From positions 51,163 through 115,162 of the forward strand of contig NZ_FXYY01000011.1 in the NCBI RefSeq assembly GCF_900169165.1: 64,000 bases of DNA, given 5' to 3'. Below the pieces are notes generated by a model. It searched no databases and was not told the origin of the DNA. It saw only the letters and a program-made list of their open reading frames with translations. This stretch comes from Brevibacterium linens ATCC 9172 (GTDB lineage: Bacteria; Actinomycetota; Actinomycetes; Actinomycetales; Brevibacteriaceae). Of the stretch, positions 15,406 through 24,300 are shown in pieces. Positions within the stretch are counted from its first letter, which is position 1, and the number at the start of each line of letters is the position of its first letter. A program made the position numbers and the translations under genes.

Positions 15406-16797
15406 ATGATGGGAACTGACCGCCATGCTTTCGTCGTGGTGGCCAATCGCCTCCCCGTCGACCGCATCGACGGGGCGTGGGAAACCTCGCCCGGCGGGCT
15501 GGTCTCAGCCGTGGCTCCCGTGGTGCGCGAGCACGCCGGAGCCTGGGTCGGCTGGGCGGGCACGCACGACGACAGCCTGGAGCCCTTCGATGTCGATGGG
15601 ATGAGCCTTGTCCCCGTGCCTCTCAGCCACGACGAACATCAGCAGTACTATGAGGGATTCTGCAACGCCACCCTGTGGCCGCTGCACCACGACCTCATCG
15701 TCGCGCCGCAGTACCACCGCTCGTGGTGGCGGGCCTATCGGGCAGTCAACGCCCGATTCGCACAGGCCGCGATCGCGACAGCCGAGATCGGGGCGACGAT
15801 CTGGGTACATGACTACCACCTCCAGCTCGTGCCGGCGATGATCCGAGCCCAACGACCGGACCTCAGGATCGGATACTTCTGCCACATCCCGTTCCCTCCC
15901 GTCGAGCAGATGGCCCAGCTGCCCTGGCGCGACGAGATCCTGCGCGGCCTGCTCGGAGCCGATGTCATCGGTCTCCAGCGAGAGGCCGATGCCGCGAAAG
16001 TCCGCCAGGCCATGCAGAAGCTGTTGGGCATAGACCCCGAGGAACTTCGCGGCCGCGTCGGCTCGTACCCGATCTCGATCGACGTCGAGGAGATCCGAGC
16101 CGCGGCCGAATCCCCGGCCGTACAGGAGATGGCCCGCTGCTTCCGCCGTGATCTGGGCGATCCCACCACCCTCATGATCGGGGTCGATCGCCTCGACTAT
16201 TCGAAGGGGATCCTGCACCGGCTGTGGTCCTTCGAGGAGCTGATCGATGACGGACTGCTCGATGCGCGGGGAACCTGTCTCGCACAGATCGCAGTCCCGT
16301 CCCGCGAAGGCGTGCGCGCCTACCAAGACCTGCGCGACGAGGTCGAACATACGGTCGGGCGCATCAACGGGAGATTCTCCACTCTCGGCCGCGATGTCAT
16401 CCACTACTCCCACCACTCGTATTCGACAGAGGAAGCCGTCGCCCTGTACCTGGCCGCCGACATCCTGCTCGTCACCTCTTTGCGGGACGGGATGAACCTC
16501 GTGGCCAAGGAATTCGCCACTGCCCGCCGAGGCAGGGGCGGTGCACTCGTCCTCTCCGAATTCGCCGGGGCCGCCGAAGAACTCGACCAAGCCATCGTCG
16601 TCAATCCCCACGACCGGGCCGCCCTGAAGGCGGCCAGCCATCACGCGACCACGCTCAGCGAAGACGAGGCCCGGAGGCGCATGGATGCGATGGCCGACAC
16701 CGTCGCCGCCTTCGACGTCCGCCACTGGGCGCAAGCTTTCCTCCACGACCTACGAGACCCAGCATCCGCGGCGGCTCTGTCGCCCAGCGACTGGTGA
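15406..16797 (+). CDS. otsA: Alpha,alpha-trehalose-phosphate synthase (UDP-forming)
   Basis: A 463-residue GT20 enzyme that joins glucose from UDP-glucose to glucose-6-phosphate to give trehalose-6-phosphate. Conserved blocks seen: NRLPVDR and SPGGLVSAV at the N-terminus, WVHDYHLQLVPAMIR, GYFCHIPFPP, DRLDYSKGI in the donor site, and LLVTSLRDGMNLVAKEF near the C-terminus. The ATG at 15406 (or the next codon, also ATG) follows GAGAAGAAGAGA. No otsB phosphatase gene is in the window. Trehalose is a stress protectant, consistent with neighbouring csbD. Confidence 0.95.
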   Translation: MMGTDRHAFVVVANRLPVDRIDGAWETSPGGLVSAVAPVVREHAGAWVGWAGTHDDSLEPFDVDGMSLVPVPLSHDEHQQYYEGFCNATLWPLHHDLIVAPQYHRSWWRAYRAVNARFAQAAIATAEIGATIWVHDYHLQLVPAMIRAQRPDLRIGYFCHIPFPPVEQMAQLPWRDEILRGLLGADVIGLQREADAAKVRQAMQKLLGIDPEELRGRVGSYPISIDVEEIRAAAESPAVQEMARCFRRDLGDPTTLMIGVDRLDYSKGILHRLWSFEELIDDGLLDARGTCLAQIAVPSREGVRAYQDLRDEVEHTVGRINGRFSTLGRDVIHYSHHSYSTEEAVALYLAADILLVTSLRDGMNLVAKEFATARRGRGGALVLSEFAGAAEELDQAIVVNPHDRAALKAASHHATTLSEDEARRRMDAMADTVAAFDVRHWAQAFLHDLRDPASAAALSPSDW

Positions 16798-16835
16798 CAC
16801 CGCCGATTCTGACCGACCCACCCCAGGAGACCACT

Positions 16836-17141
16836 ATGTACACGATGCTCAACAACCAGGAATCCTCGAAGTACGACCTCTACCTTCCCGGCAAGCTCGT
16901 CGCCGCGCTGCACTACAAACTCGAGCCCGACGCCAATGAGGTCATGTTCATCTACTGTGAGGCGATCGAGCCCACACAGGCCGACCGCCACCGGTGGGAG
17001 CTCATGCGACGGGCCGTCGAAGACGCGAAGGGCCGACGCCTCAAGCTCACCATCACCTGCCCCATCGGTCTCAAGGCCCTCGAACGGCAGGAACCGCCTG
17101 TCGATGTCGGTCCCCGGCAGGCAGAGGGCCCACGGGCCTGA
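16836..17141 (+). CDS. Small GNAT-like (YjdJ-type) protein
   Basis: A 101-residue protein. The pattern YDLYLPGKLVAALHYKLE, then a central helix and CPIGLKALE, resembles the short single-domain GNAT proteins of the YjdJ type, which end in a CP-Y block. The acetyl-CoA pyrophosphate loop of those proteins is poorly conserved here, so activity is doubtful. The ATG follows CAGGAGA. It starts 38 bp after otsA and may be cotranscribed. Confidence 0.5.
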   Translation: MYTMLNNQESSKYDLYLPGKLVAALHYKLEPDANEVMFIYCEAIEPTQADRHRWELMRRAVEDAKGRRLKLTITCPIGLKALERQEPPVDVGPRQAEGPRA

Positions 17142-17384
17142 CCCTACCCCGGCCGGTTCCTCCCCGGCCTGGTCCTCCCGGGCCTGGTCCTCCCAGGCCG
17201 ACCCTCCCCGGCCGAGCCCCCGCCTCGGCGGGCGCCTCGTTCCTCCTGTGAACACTATGAACGCAACCGAGACACCCGTCACACTTCGCTGGCACAGTTG
17301 TCGGGTACATCACCACCGCGGCCAATCGTCGCGTGCGATCCCACCCACCGACGGGTGAGGTCGCGAACATCATCTGGAGGAAAC

Positions 17385-18782
17385 ATGGCAACGTCGCCAC
17401 GACAGCAAGGCGGATCCTTCGACAAGGAGATCGCCGCCGCAGCAAACGCTCCCGAACCGGGCGCCCCGCAGCGGAAGAAGGATCGCACTCACTGGCTCTA
17501 CATCATGGTCATCGTGGCCGTGTTCGCCGGTGCCGCCATCGGGCTCATCGCCCCCGAGGCGGGAATCGCACTCGAACCCCTGGGCAAGGCGTTCGTCGCG
17601 CTCATCAAGATGATCATCGCCCCAGTCATCTTCTGCACCATCGTCCTCGGCGTCGGCTCCGTGGCGAAGGCGGCCACCGTCGGCAAGGTCGGCGGACTCG
17701 CCCTCATCTACTTCCTCATCATGGCGACCTTCGCACTGGTCATCGGCCTCGTCGTCGGCAACTTCATCCACCCCGGCGACGGCCTGCACCTCCAGCCGTA
17801 CGAAGCGGCCGCCGGTGGTGAGGAAGGCGGAATGATCGCCTTCCTCATGAGCCTCATCCCCGGTGACATCCCGGTGCTGCCGACCCTCGTGCTCGCACTC
17901 CTCGTCGGATTCGCGCTGCAGTCGATGGGCAAGGCCGGCGAGCCCGTGCTCACCGGAATCAAGCACATCCAGGCCGTGGTCTTCAAGCTCATGATGATGA
18001 TCATGTGGGCCGCTCCCGTCGGCGCCTTCGGTGCGATCGCTGCGGTCGTCGGCAAGACCGGCTGGGCCGCAATCGGAGCGATGGCGACCCTCATGGGCGC
18101 CTTCTACCTCACCTGTGCGCTGTTCATCGTCATCGTCCTCGGCGGTCTGCTCAAGATCGTCACCGGGCTCAACATCTTCCTGCTGCTGAAGTACCTGGCC
18201 CGTGAGTTCCTGCTCATCTTCTCCACCTCGTCGTCCGAGTCGGCTCTGCCGCGCCTCATAGCGAAGATGGAGCATGCCGGAGTCTCGAAGCCGGTCGTGG
18301 GCATCACGGTGCCCACTGGCTACTCGTTCAACCTCGACGGCACCGCCATCTACCTGACCATGGCTTCGCTGTTCGTGTCCTCGGCCATGGGCATGCCGAT
18401 GTCGATCCCCGAGCAGATCTCGCTGCTCGTGTTCATGATCATCGCGTCCAAGGGTGCCGCCGGAGTCACCGGTGCGGGCCTGGCCACCCTGGCCGCGGGT
18501 CTGCAGTCGCACCGCCCTGAGCTGCTCGACGGCATGGGCGTCATCGTCGGCATCGACAAGTTCATGTCCGAGTGCCGTGCACTGACGAACTTCACCGGCA
18601 ACGCCGTCGCCACCCTGCTCATCGGCAAGTGGACGAACGAGATCGACCTCGACGTCGCCCGCGCCACCCTGTCGGGTCAGAACCCGTTCGACGAACTCTC
18701 GCTCGAACCGGATGCACACGGTGCGTCGACCAGCACCGAGGCGGCTCGCCCCGCCGAAGGCGAAAAGGTCGCCGTAAGCTGA
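17385..18782 (+). CDS. Dicarboxylate/amino acid:cation symporter (DctA/GltP family)
   Basis: A 465-residue secondary transporter of the DAACS family. After a 35-residue hydrophilic N-terminus come the usual membrane segments. The signature STSSSESALPRLIAKMEHAG (serine-rich reentrant loop) and GYSFNLDGTAIYLTMASLFV (helix with the NLDGT cation/substrate site) are intact, as are SKGAAGVTGAG and NFTGNAVATLLIGKW. Family members take up C4-dicarboxylates or glutamate with H+ or Na+; the nearby CitA/CitB-type system favours dicarboxylates. The ATG at 17385 follows GGAGG at 4 bp; an earlier in-frame ATG at 17298 lacks a site. A diverged copy of its 3' end lies at 19879-20102. Confidence 0.92.
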   Translation: MATSPRQQGGSFDKEIAAAANAPEPGAPQRKKDRTHWLYIMVIVAVFAGAAIGLIAPEAGIALEPLGKAFVALIKMIIAPVIFCTIVLGVGSVAKAATVGKVGGLALIYFLIMATFALVIGLVVGNFIHPGDGLHLQPYEAAAGGEEGGMIAFLMSLIPGDIPVLPTLVLALLVGFALQSMGKAGEPVLTGIKHIQAVVFKLMMMIMWAAPVGAFGAIAAVVGKTGWAAIGAMATLMGAFYLTCALFIVIVLGGLLKIVTGLNIFLLLKYLAREFLLIFSTSSSESALPRLIAKMEHAGVSKPVVGITVPTGYSFNLDGTAIYLTMASLFVSSAMGMPMSIPEQISLLVFMIIASKGAAGVTGAGLATLAAGLQSHRPELLDGMGVIVGIDKFMSECRALTNFTGNAVATLLIGKWTNEIDLDVARATLSGQNPFDELSLEPDAHGASTSTEAARPAEGEKVAVS

Positions 18783-18805
18783 CCTCCGGTCGCTCCCGCT
18801 CGACC

Positions 18806-18852
18806 ACCACGGGTGCCGATGTCCTCATCGTGAGGACGTCGGCACCCGTGGT
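18806..18852 (+). terminator. Intrinsic terminator of the symporter gene
   Basis: ACCACGGGTGCCGA (18806-18819) and GTCCTCA (18821-18827) pair with TGAGGAC (18831-18837) and TCGGCACCCGTGGT (18839-18852) around a TCG loop, with one mismatch, followed by GTTTCGTCT. A decayed copy exists after the duplicate at 20102. Confidence 0.85.
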
Positions 18853-18951
18853 GTTTCGTCTGCCCTCGCCGAGGCGGGGCGCCTAAGTCGAGAACCCCTC
18901 CCAATCACTGAGCGACGGGGACTGATGCAAGGAGAGGTGACAATTAGGGTG

Positions 18952-19440
18952 TCACGCTGCGACTGCAGGTGACTCAATAATTGCTTCGTACTCAACAGGT
19001 GTCAAACGACCCAACCGAGCTTGCCGTCGACGCCGATGATACGTCCGCTCAACCCACGTCACGATCGCGATCCTCAACTGATCCCTGGAGGCCCACCGGC
19101 GACGGTCGAGAACGTTCTTCTGCAACAGTGCGAAGAACGACTCCATCGCGGCGTTATCGCCGGCAGCACCGACCCTGCCCATGGACCCGGCAATGCCGTG
19201 GCGGGCCAGAGCCCGAGTGAACTTCTTCGACCTGAATTGACTGCCGCGATCGCTATGCGTCACGCATCCAGCGACGTCACCGCCGCGACGGATCACGGCC
19301 ATCTCGAGGGCATCGACAGCCAAACGCGCCTTCATCCTCGAGCCGATCGAGTAGCCAACGATGCGCGCCGAGCAGGCGTCCTTGATTGCGCACAAGTACA
19401 GCTTGCCCTCATCGGTGTGGTGCTCCGAGTAGGGTCGGAC
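18952..19440 (-). pseudogene. IS3-family transposase (orfB), C-terminal remnant
   Basis: About 160 residues of an rve-fold DDE integrase. Reading begins at about 19440 with EHHTDEGKLYLCAIKDACS, followed by VTHSDRGSQFRS (second catalytic Asp) and GDNAAMESFFALLQKN with the catalytic Glu. The ending LGRLTPVEYEA is typical. The N-terminal HTH part and first Asp are missing: the frame is cut where group II intron sequence begins, so the transposase is inactive. Confidence 0.88.
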
Positions 19441-19770
19441 CGGGGCGCTCTGCCAGCCTCACGACTGGTAAGTTTCCCCGGCCCGCCCTCCGAACCGGAC
19501 GTGCCCATTCCTGAGCATCCAGCTCTCCATGCCAATCAAGCCGCAGCACTGTCCCATGGCGTGGGAATACGAGTTCCCCGGAACCGATAGCGAGTCACTG
19601 GAACCCGACAGGCCCGGAAGAACTCGACTCCTTCCGTCCGTATCTCCCATCCAGGGAGGAAACGACGCACCACAGTATGCTTATTCAGCTTGGGGTGACG
19701 CTTATTCAACCAATTGACGATCCGCCAGAACGCGTAATGGTCAACGTAACTGAATGTCGCTTTCGACACC
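19437..19770 (-). pseudogene. Group II intron 3' fragment with maturase C-terminus
   Basis: The frame from 19770 to 19536 encodes about 78 residues with YAFWRIVNWLNKRHPK, VVRRFLPGWEI and VTRYRFRGTRIPTPW, which are C-terminal blocks of bacterial group II intron reverse transcriptase/maturases. Directly downstream the minus strand has GAGCTGGATGCTC, GGGCACGTCCGGTTCGGAGG, which fits catalytic domain V, then a stem CCGGGG/CCCCGG consistent with domain VI. The intron appears to end near 19437-19446, inside the IS3 transposase frame. The RT domain and 5' part are gone. Confidence 0.75.
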
Positions 19771-19880
19771 TGGTTCGATCTTCTCCCACTGCTCATCAGT
19801 GAAGACTCGGTGTCGTTGCTGTGTAGTCACGTCTCCACCGTGCCAGTCCTGGAATGGTCAATAAAGGAGACACGCCCTAG
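19771..19880 (-). pseudogene. IS5-like element: left end and first 20 transposase codons
   Basis: From a GTG at 19830 the minus strand reads MTTQQRHRVFTDEQWEKIEP, the N-terminus of an IS5-family transposase, and then switches into maturase sequence at about 19771. Upstream, GGGCGTGTCTCC next to CTAG at 19877-19880 is the probable terminal inverted repeat and target. Only this end of the element is left. Confidence 0.75.
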
Positions 19881-20102
19881 TTCATGTCCGAGTGCCGCAC
19901 GCTGACGAACTTCACCGGCAACGCCGTGGCCACCCTGCTCATCGGCAAGTGGACGAACGAAATCGACCTCGACGTCGCCCGCGCCACCCTGTCGGGCCAG
20001 AACCGGTTCGACGAGCTCGCACTCGAACCGGATGTCCACGGCACGTCGACCAGTACCGATGCGGCCCGCCCCGCTGACGGCGACAAGGTCGCCGTGATCT
20101 GA
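19879..20102 (+). pseudogene. Truncated second copy of the symporter gene 3' end
   Basis: This stretch matches 18559-18782 of the symporter gene, keeping the frame from FMSEC through NFTGNAVATLLIGKW to DKVAVI and the stop, with roughly 20 base changes; similarity continues through the start of the terminator to about 20156. Changes include silent and missense ones (for example NPF to NRF), so it is an old paralogue and not a fresh duplication. Its 5' part is replaced by the IS5-like end at 19880. It cannot encode a carrier. Confidence 0.88.
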
Positions 20103-20147
20103 CGGTCGGTCGCTCCCGCACTACAACCACTACGGGTGCCGATGTCC

Positions 20148-20558
20148 TCATCGTGTGGGCCTCGGACCCGTGCTCACACGAACGGTGGTTCCCGCATGTT
20201 CGGCCGGCCTTCCGACACGAAGCCGATCGAGCTCGGTCATGAGGCGAGCGCCGATGGTCGTTGACGTCTCTATATGTTCGCTGATTCCGCCGATCCTCAG
20301 TCCCAGGATTCGCCCATCGCCGAACTCTGCAGCTTCCTCGCCGAGGATCCGAACTCCCTGGTACTCCGCCACACTCCGGCAGGAGCCGACCTGGGTGCCG
20401 ACTTCGATGTGCGCGCTGTCTTCCAGCAGGGACACCGACATCTTCACCCGCCGCGACATCGACCGCGACCGCGGCGCAATCGTCGTCATCCGACCCAGAC
20501 CAGTACGTCGCGAGTGTACTGCCGGTCGCCGCCTATGCACGGTTGGCCGAGTTCTCAC
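20148..20558 (-). CDS. Hypothetical protein downstream of the PPTase gene
   Basis: A 136-codon frame whose GTG start follows GAGGGAG and lies 27 bp after the phosphopantetheinyl transferase stop, in the same direction. The first 40 residues are Arg-rich and look non-coding; the part after KMSVSLLEDSAHIEVGTQVG is more protein-like. No family is recognised. Frames on the plus strand across the same DNA are also open, so this may not be a gene. Its 3' end runs into the duplicated symporter terminator. Confidence 0.3.
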   Translation of the reverse strand: MRTRPTVHRRRPAVHSRRTGLGRMTTIAPRSRSMSRRVKMSVSLLEDSAHIEVGTQVGSCRSVAEYQGVRILGEEAAEFGDGRILGLRIGGISEHIETSTTIGARLMTELDRLRVGRPAEHAGTTVRVSTGPRPTR

Positions 20559-20585
20559 GACGATTATGCTCCCTCAGCGCTGAGC

Positions 20586-21314
20586 TCACCCCTGCGACAT
20601 CGCGTTCACCGTCACCGAGGTACGGGTACTGGCACTCCCTCGAAGGGGGAATGCCGGCACCGCCGCAGCTGTGACGATATGGCCGGTGTCCGTCACCGCC
20701 CACCGCCCAGCGACCTCGACGAAGGCACGAGCAGCTGCCCACTCGTCATCTCCGGCGTACACACCGGTGAAACTGCCCGTTGATGGATGGATATCGACGA
20801 CGAATTCGTCGAAGTCGATCCACACCTTCGCCAAGGGGAACCATGCTTTGAAGATGCTCTCCTTCGCGGAGAACACCAACCTGTCCCACGCCGGTTCCGG
20901 CCATCGTCTGGACCTCGAATGCGCCAGTTGGTCGAGCATCGCACGCTCCGAACCCTGGATGACAGACCCGCACACGTCGCGCGGCAGCGCGTGGTTGGGC
21001 TCTGCGTCGATGCCGATGGCAGCGTAGTCGACCGCGTAGCCGAGGGACGCGGCATACAGACCTCGACAGTGGGTCATGCTTCCTACTGAGCCCTGCGGCC
21101 AGATGGGCTCACGTTGAGGTGTGGTCAAGATCGGACCGGGCACGAAGCCCAGCCGTGTGAGACACACTCGTGCACACTTGCGCACCTGTGCGAACTCTGC
21201 ACGACGGGAGGGAACAGCTCCAGCGACGAGAGCGGCCTCCTCAGGCAGAATTCCTGTCGAAGCGGCCTCTGAGGTCCATTCACATTCAATTCCTGGAGGC
21301 AGTGCGGACCTCAT
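20586..21314 (-). CDS. 4'-phosphopantetheinyl transferase, EntD type
   Basis: A 242-residue PPTase that moves the phosphopantetheine arm of CoA onto the active serine of carrier domains. AAIGIDAEPN holds the Mg2+-binding Asp and Glu, and FSAKESIFKAW is the catalytic (W/F)xxKEAxxK-type block; SMTHCRGLYAAS is the usual substrate block. Its ATG overlaps the NRPS stop (ATGA), so it is translationally coupled and dedicated to activating the carriers of this cluster, of which there are at least six. Confidence 0.93.
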   Translation of the reverse strand: MRSALPPGIECEWTSEAASTGILPEEAALVAGAVPSRRAEFAQVRKCARVCLTRLGFVPGPILTTPQREPIWPQGSVGSMTHCRGLYAASLGYAVDYAAIGIDAEPNHALPRDVCGSVIQGSERAMLDQLAHSRSRRWPEPAWDRLVFSAKESIFKAWFPLAKVWIDFDEFVVDIHPSTGSFTGVYAGDDEWAAARAFVEVAGRWAVTDTGHIVTAAAVPAFPLRGSASTRTSVTVNAMSQG

Positions 21315-24300
21315 CGCGACATCCGGCGGCGACGTCCGCGACGTCGTGCCCTGATGATGACATCAGAAACGCCTGTGTCCCCGTCGCCGGCTTCTTCGCA
21401 GTCGCCGGACGGTGGATGAGAATCGAGCTGCGTCCGCCTCGCCGCTTCGGCCCAGGTGTCTCCCAGATGCGCGCTCGTCTGCGCGGGTGTGGGATGGGCG
21501 AAAAGATCGACGACGCTGATCTCACAGCCGCGCTCAGCGAGAAGACGCTGCGCAGAGACGAGAGTGACGGAGGTAGCGCCCTGTTCGAACCATGAGACGT
21601 TCCAGTCGAGAGTGTTCAACCCGAGAAGGTCGGTGAAAACCTCCTCGATGGGCTCTTCGGCGGTGGAGATAGGGCTGGAGACGGTATCAGACGGATACGT
21701 GGCCTCTGCCGGTGCAGACTCGATCCGAGCCGGCTGATTCGACGAACTCATGGCAGGGAGGTCGTCATGTTCCGATGATGAGGCGCAGTCGCGCAGAGCC
21801 CCGGAGAATGCACTCACCACGGTGTCGACCCACGTGAGATCGACGAGTGATTCGTCGACATCGACATTGCACACGAAGCGTCCACGAACATCGAACATCT
21901 GCACATCGCACGTCACATGTGGAGTCTGGCTGATCGCGTACTCGGTGGAACCGAACATCTCCAAGAGCGCAGAGGGGTCGATGTCGGATGGATCGAGCGC
22001 ACACGAGACCGCTACCGGTATGCTCGCAGGGCGCCGAGCGGCGCGCAGCATGCGCAGCACCTCATTGCCATGAACGCCATGGTCACCACCACTTTGATCG
22101 AGCACCTCGATGACGTGAGCATGTGTGGCGGACAAGCTGTCAGACACGCCCAGACCTGATGGCGCACCTCCGACACCGAGTGGAGCGGTCGACGTGTAAT
22201 CGCCGACCACTCCAGTCTGTGAAGCAGGACGCTGGGACAGAGTGAGCATGACTGTCTTCTGGGTGTGCGGGGTCAGGGCGTTCCCGAGCAGATGGAGCAT
22301 GAGAGACCCGATCGTCACCTGGTGTCGACGAGCGAATGCGCGCACATACAGCCAGCTGTCTTCGTCGAGCTCGAACCGGCGCCGAGTGAAATGACTCGCA
22401 GAGGAAACCCGCGGCGTCGGCGGCGTCAGCGGAGGCGGCAGTTCGTCGAGGTGGTCGCTCCACCAGTCGATCGATTCGGCGCTCGGTGCCTTTCCTCTGC
22501 GAGCCCACGTGGAGAATGTGTCGGCCGTGTGTGAGAGATGCGCGTGCGGATCGTGATACAGCGTGCTGAGATCTCGCATGAGTCGGACCGCGCTTCCGGC
22601 ATCGCAGAAGAGCAGGTCGACATCGAATGCGAGGAGACAGCGCTGGTCATCGAGCAGTGTGACGTGGAGTTCGGCCATCGGAGCGGTGTTCGTGGGCAGT
22701 TGTCGATCGGCACGCTGCGCACGCATCATTGTCCGTCGACGCGACTGCTCTGCCGATGACAGGTGCCGTTGGTCATCGATTCCGATGTCGACATGGACGC
22801 GACTGAGGATCTGCTGCCTCGTATCGGGTGTGACAACCGCGCGCATCATCGGGTGCTGCGCGATGACTGTCCGCCAGGCTTCACGCAGACGGTCCGGATC
22901 GAGGCCTTCGACGATCGCTTCGGTGTAGAAGTGCGGTGCCAGGCGTCTGCCGTGTTCGTCAGGAGCTCGTCCGAGGAGATAAGCCAGTTGCATCTCGGTG
23001 AGGTCGAAGGTGTCTCCGTCCGGCGTATCCTCACCGCCTGCTCGGGGCACATCCCCGAGCAGCGCTCTGGGCAGCTGCACTCCCACTGCCTCCAGCTCAG
23101 TTCCGACTTCGTCGAGCAGATCTGCGACTCTGCGCAGACGGTTTGCGATTCCACGGATCTCTCCTCGTCCGTGTTTTCCGAGCGCAGCGCTGTCTGAGGC
23201 CCACGCCGGCATGTGGTGGAGAGGTGCGGAGCCGCCATTCGGGGTGGTGCCCTCCGAATCGAGTCGAGCGGATCTCGGCGCCTCCGGAGATGGGTGTGTG
23301 CCCGAGCTGTCGTTGGTGCGGCTGCTGCCGGTGCTCCATCGGTCGATCAGAGAATTCACGGATTGTGCTGAGAGCAGCGTCTGCACAGAAGTGCGTGCGG
23401 CCCCCTGGTCTTCGACGAGATTCGCCAGTCGCACCGCCTGGACACTCGTGAGCCCATTGTCGATGAGGGAACGTGCGAAATCGACGTCATCACCGAGCAC
23501 ACTGCCGATGATGCGTTGGAGTCCTGCAGGCGGTTCGCCTTCCATCGGCTCGGAGTCCTTCGACGAAGGGGCGGCCCTTCCGCCGTCGATGAGGCTGTTG
23601 TCCGTGTCCGACCTGCGCGGTACTCGGAACGGGTTGGGCAGCGCCTTGTAATCGATCTTCCCGTTCTCAGTCGTCGGCAGCTGAGGGAGGAGGAGGAAGC
23701 GGGAGGGGACCATCGATGCGGGCAGTCGTTCGGAGACAGCCTCGGCCAGATGCGCATTGACCTTCCGCTGTTGGCTCTCTGGCAATGAGTGCCAGAGTTG
23801 GTCTTCGTCGCTGACGTAGGCAACGAGGCGGGGGCGGCCGTCGGGACCTGGTGCGGCTGCCGCTGAAGCCTGTCGCACATCGGGCAGACGCAGGAGCGCT
23901 GCTTCCACTTCACCGAGTTCGATGCGATGCCCTCCGATCTTGACCTGCCGGTCCGTCCGACCGAGGAACTCGATCTGTCCGTCAGGGCGCCACCGTCCGA
24001 GATCTCCGGTGCGATAGAGGCGTGTTCCGAGGTCGGCTCGATCAATGAACCTCTCAGCGGTGAGTTCGGGAGCACCGATGTATCCGCGTGCGACGCCCCC
24101 TCCGCCGATGTGCAGCTCACCTGCGGCGCCGACCGGTGTGGGTTGTCCCTCGGAGTCCAAGATCTCGAACGACTGTCCAGGCAGTGCCCTGCCGTACGGA
24201 ATCGAGGACCAGGAGGGATCCACTTCTCCGATCGAGTAGGTGATCGACCAGATCGATGCCTCCGTTGCCCCACCCAGACTGTGCAGAGCGACGTCGGGGG

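Larger units (their letters stand above)
18938..19880. mobile_element. Composite scar: IS3 remnant, group II intron 3' end, IS5-like 5' end
   Basis: Three mobile-element fragments on the minus strand are joined end to end between the intact symporter gene and a truncated copy of it. From right to left: an IS5-like end with transposase N-terminus (19771-19880), the 3' part of a group II intron with maturase C-terminus and domain V (about 19437-19770), and the C-terminal half of an IS3 transposase (18952-19440). A candidate IS3 end TGACAATTAGGGTGTCA starts at 18938. The order suggests serial insertion and deletion. Confidence 0.8.

Noticed and set aside
15505..16746. 413-codon minus-strand frame opposite otsA
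   Set aside because: Antisense shadow of a conserved enzyme.
17370..18719. 449-codon minus-strand frame opposite the symporter
   Set aside because: Asp/Glu/His-rich reverse frame of a membrane protein gene, a common artefact.
20155..20583. Plus-strand frame opposite the hypothetical gene after the PPTase
   Set aside because: Ser/Arg/Pro-rich without motif; the minus-strand frame is better placed in the operon, though itself weak.
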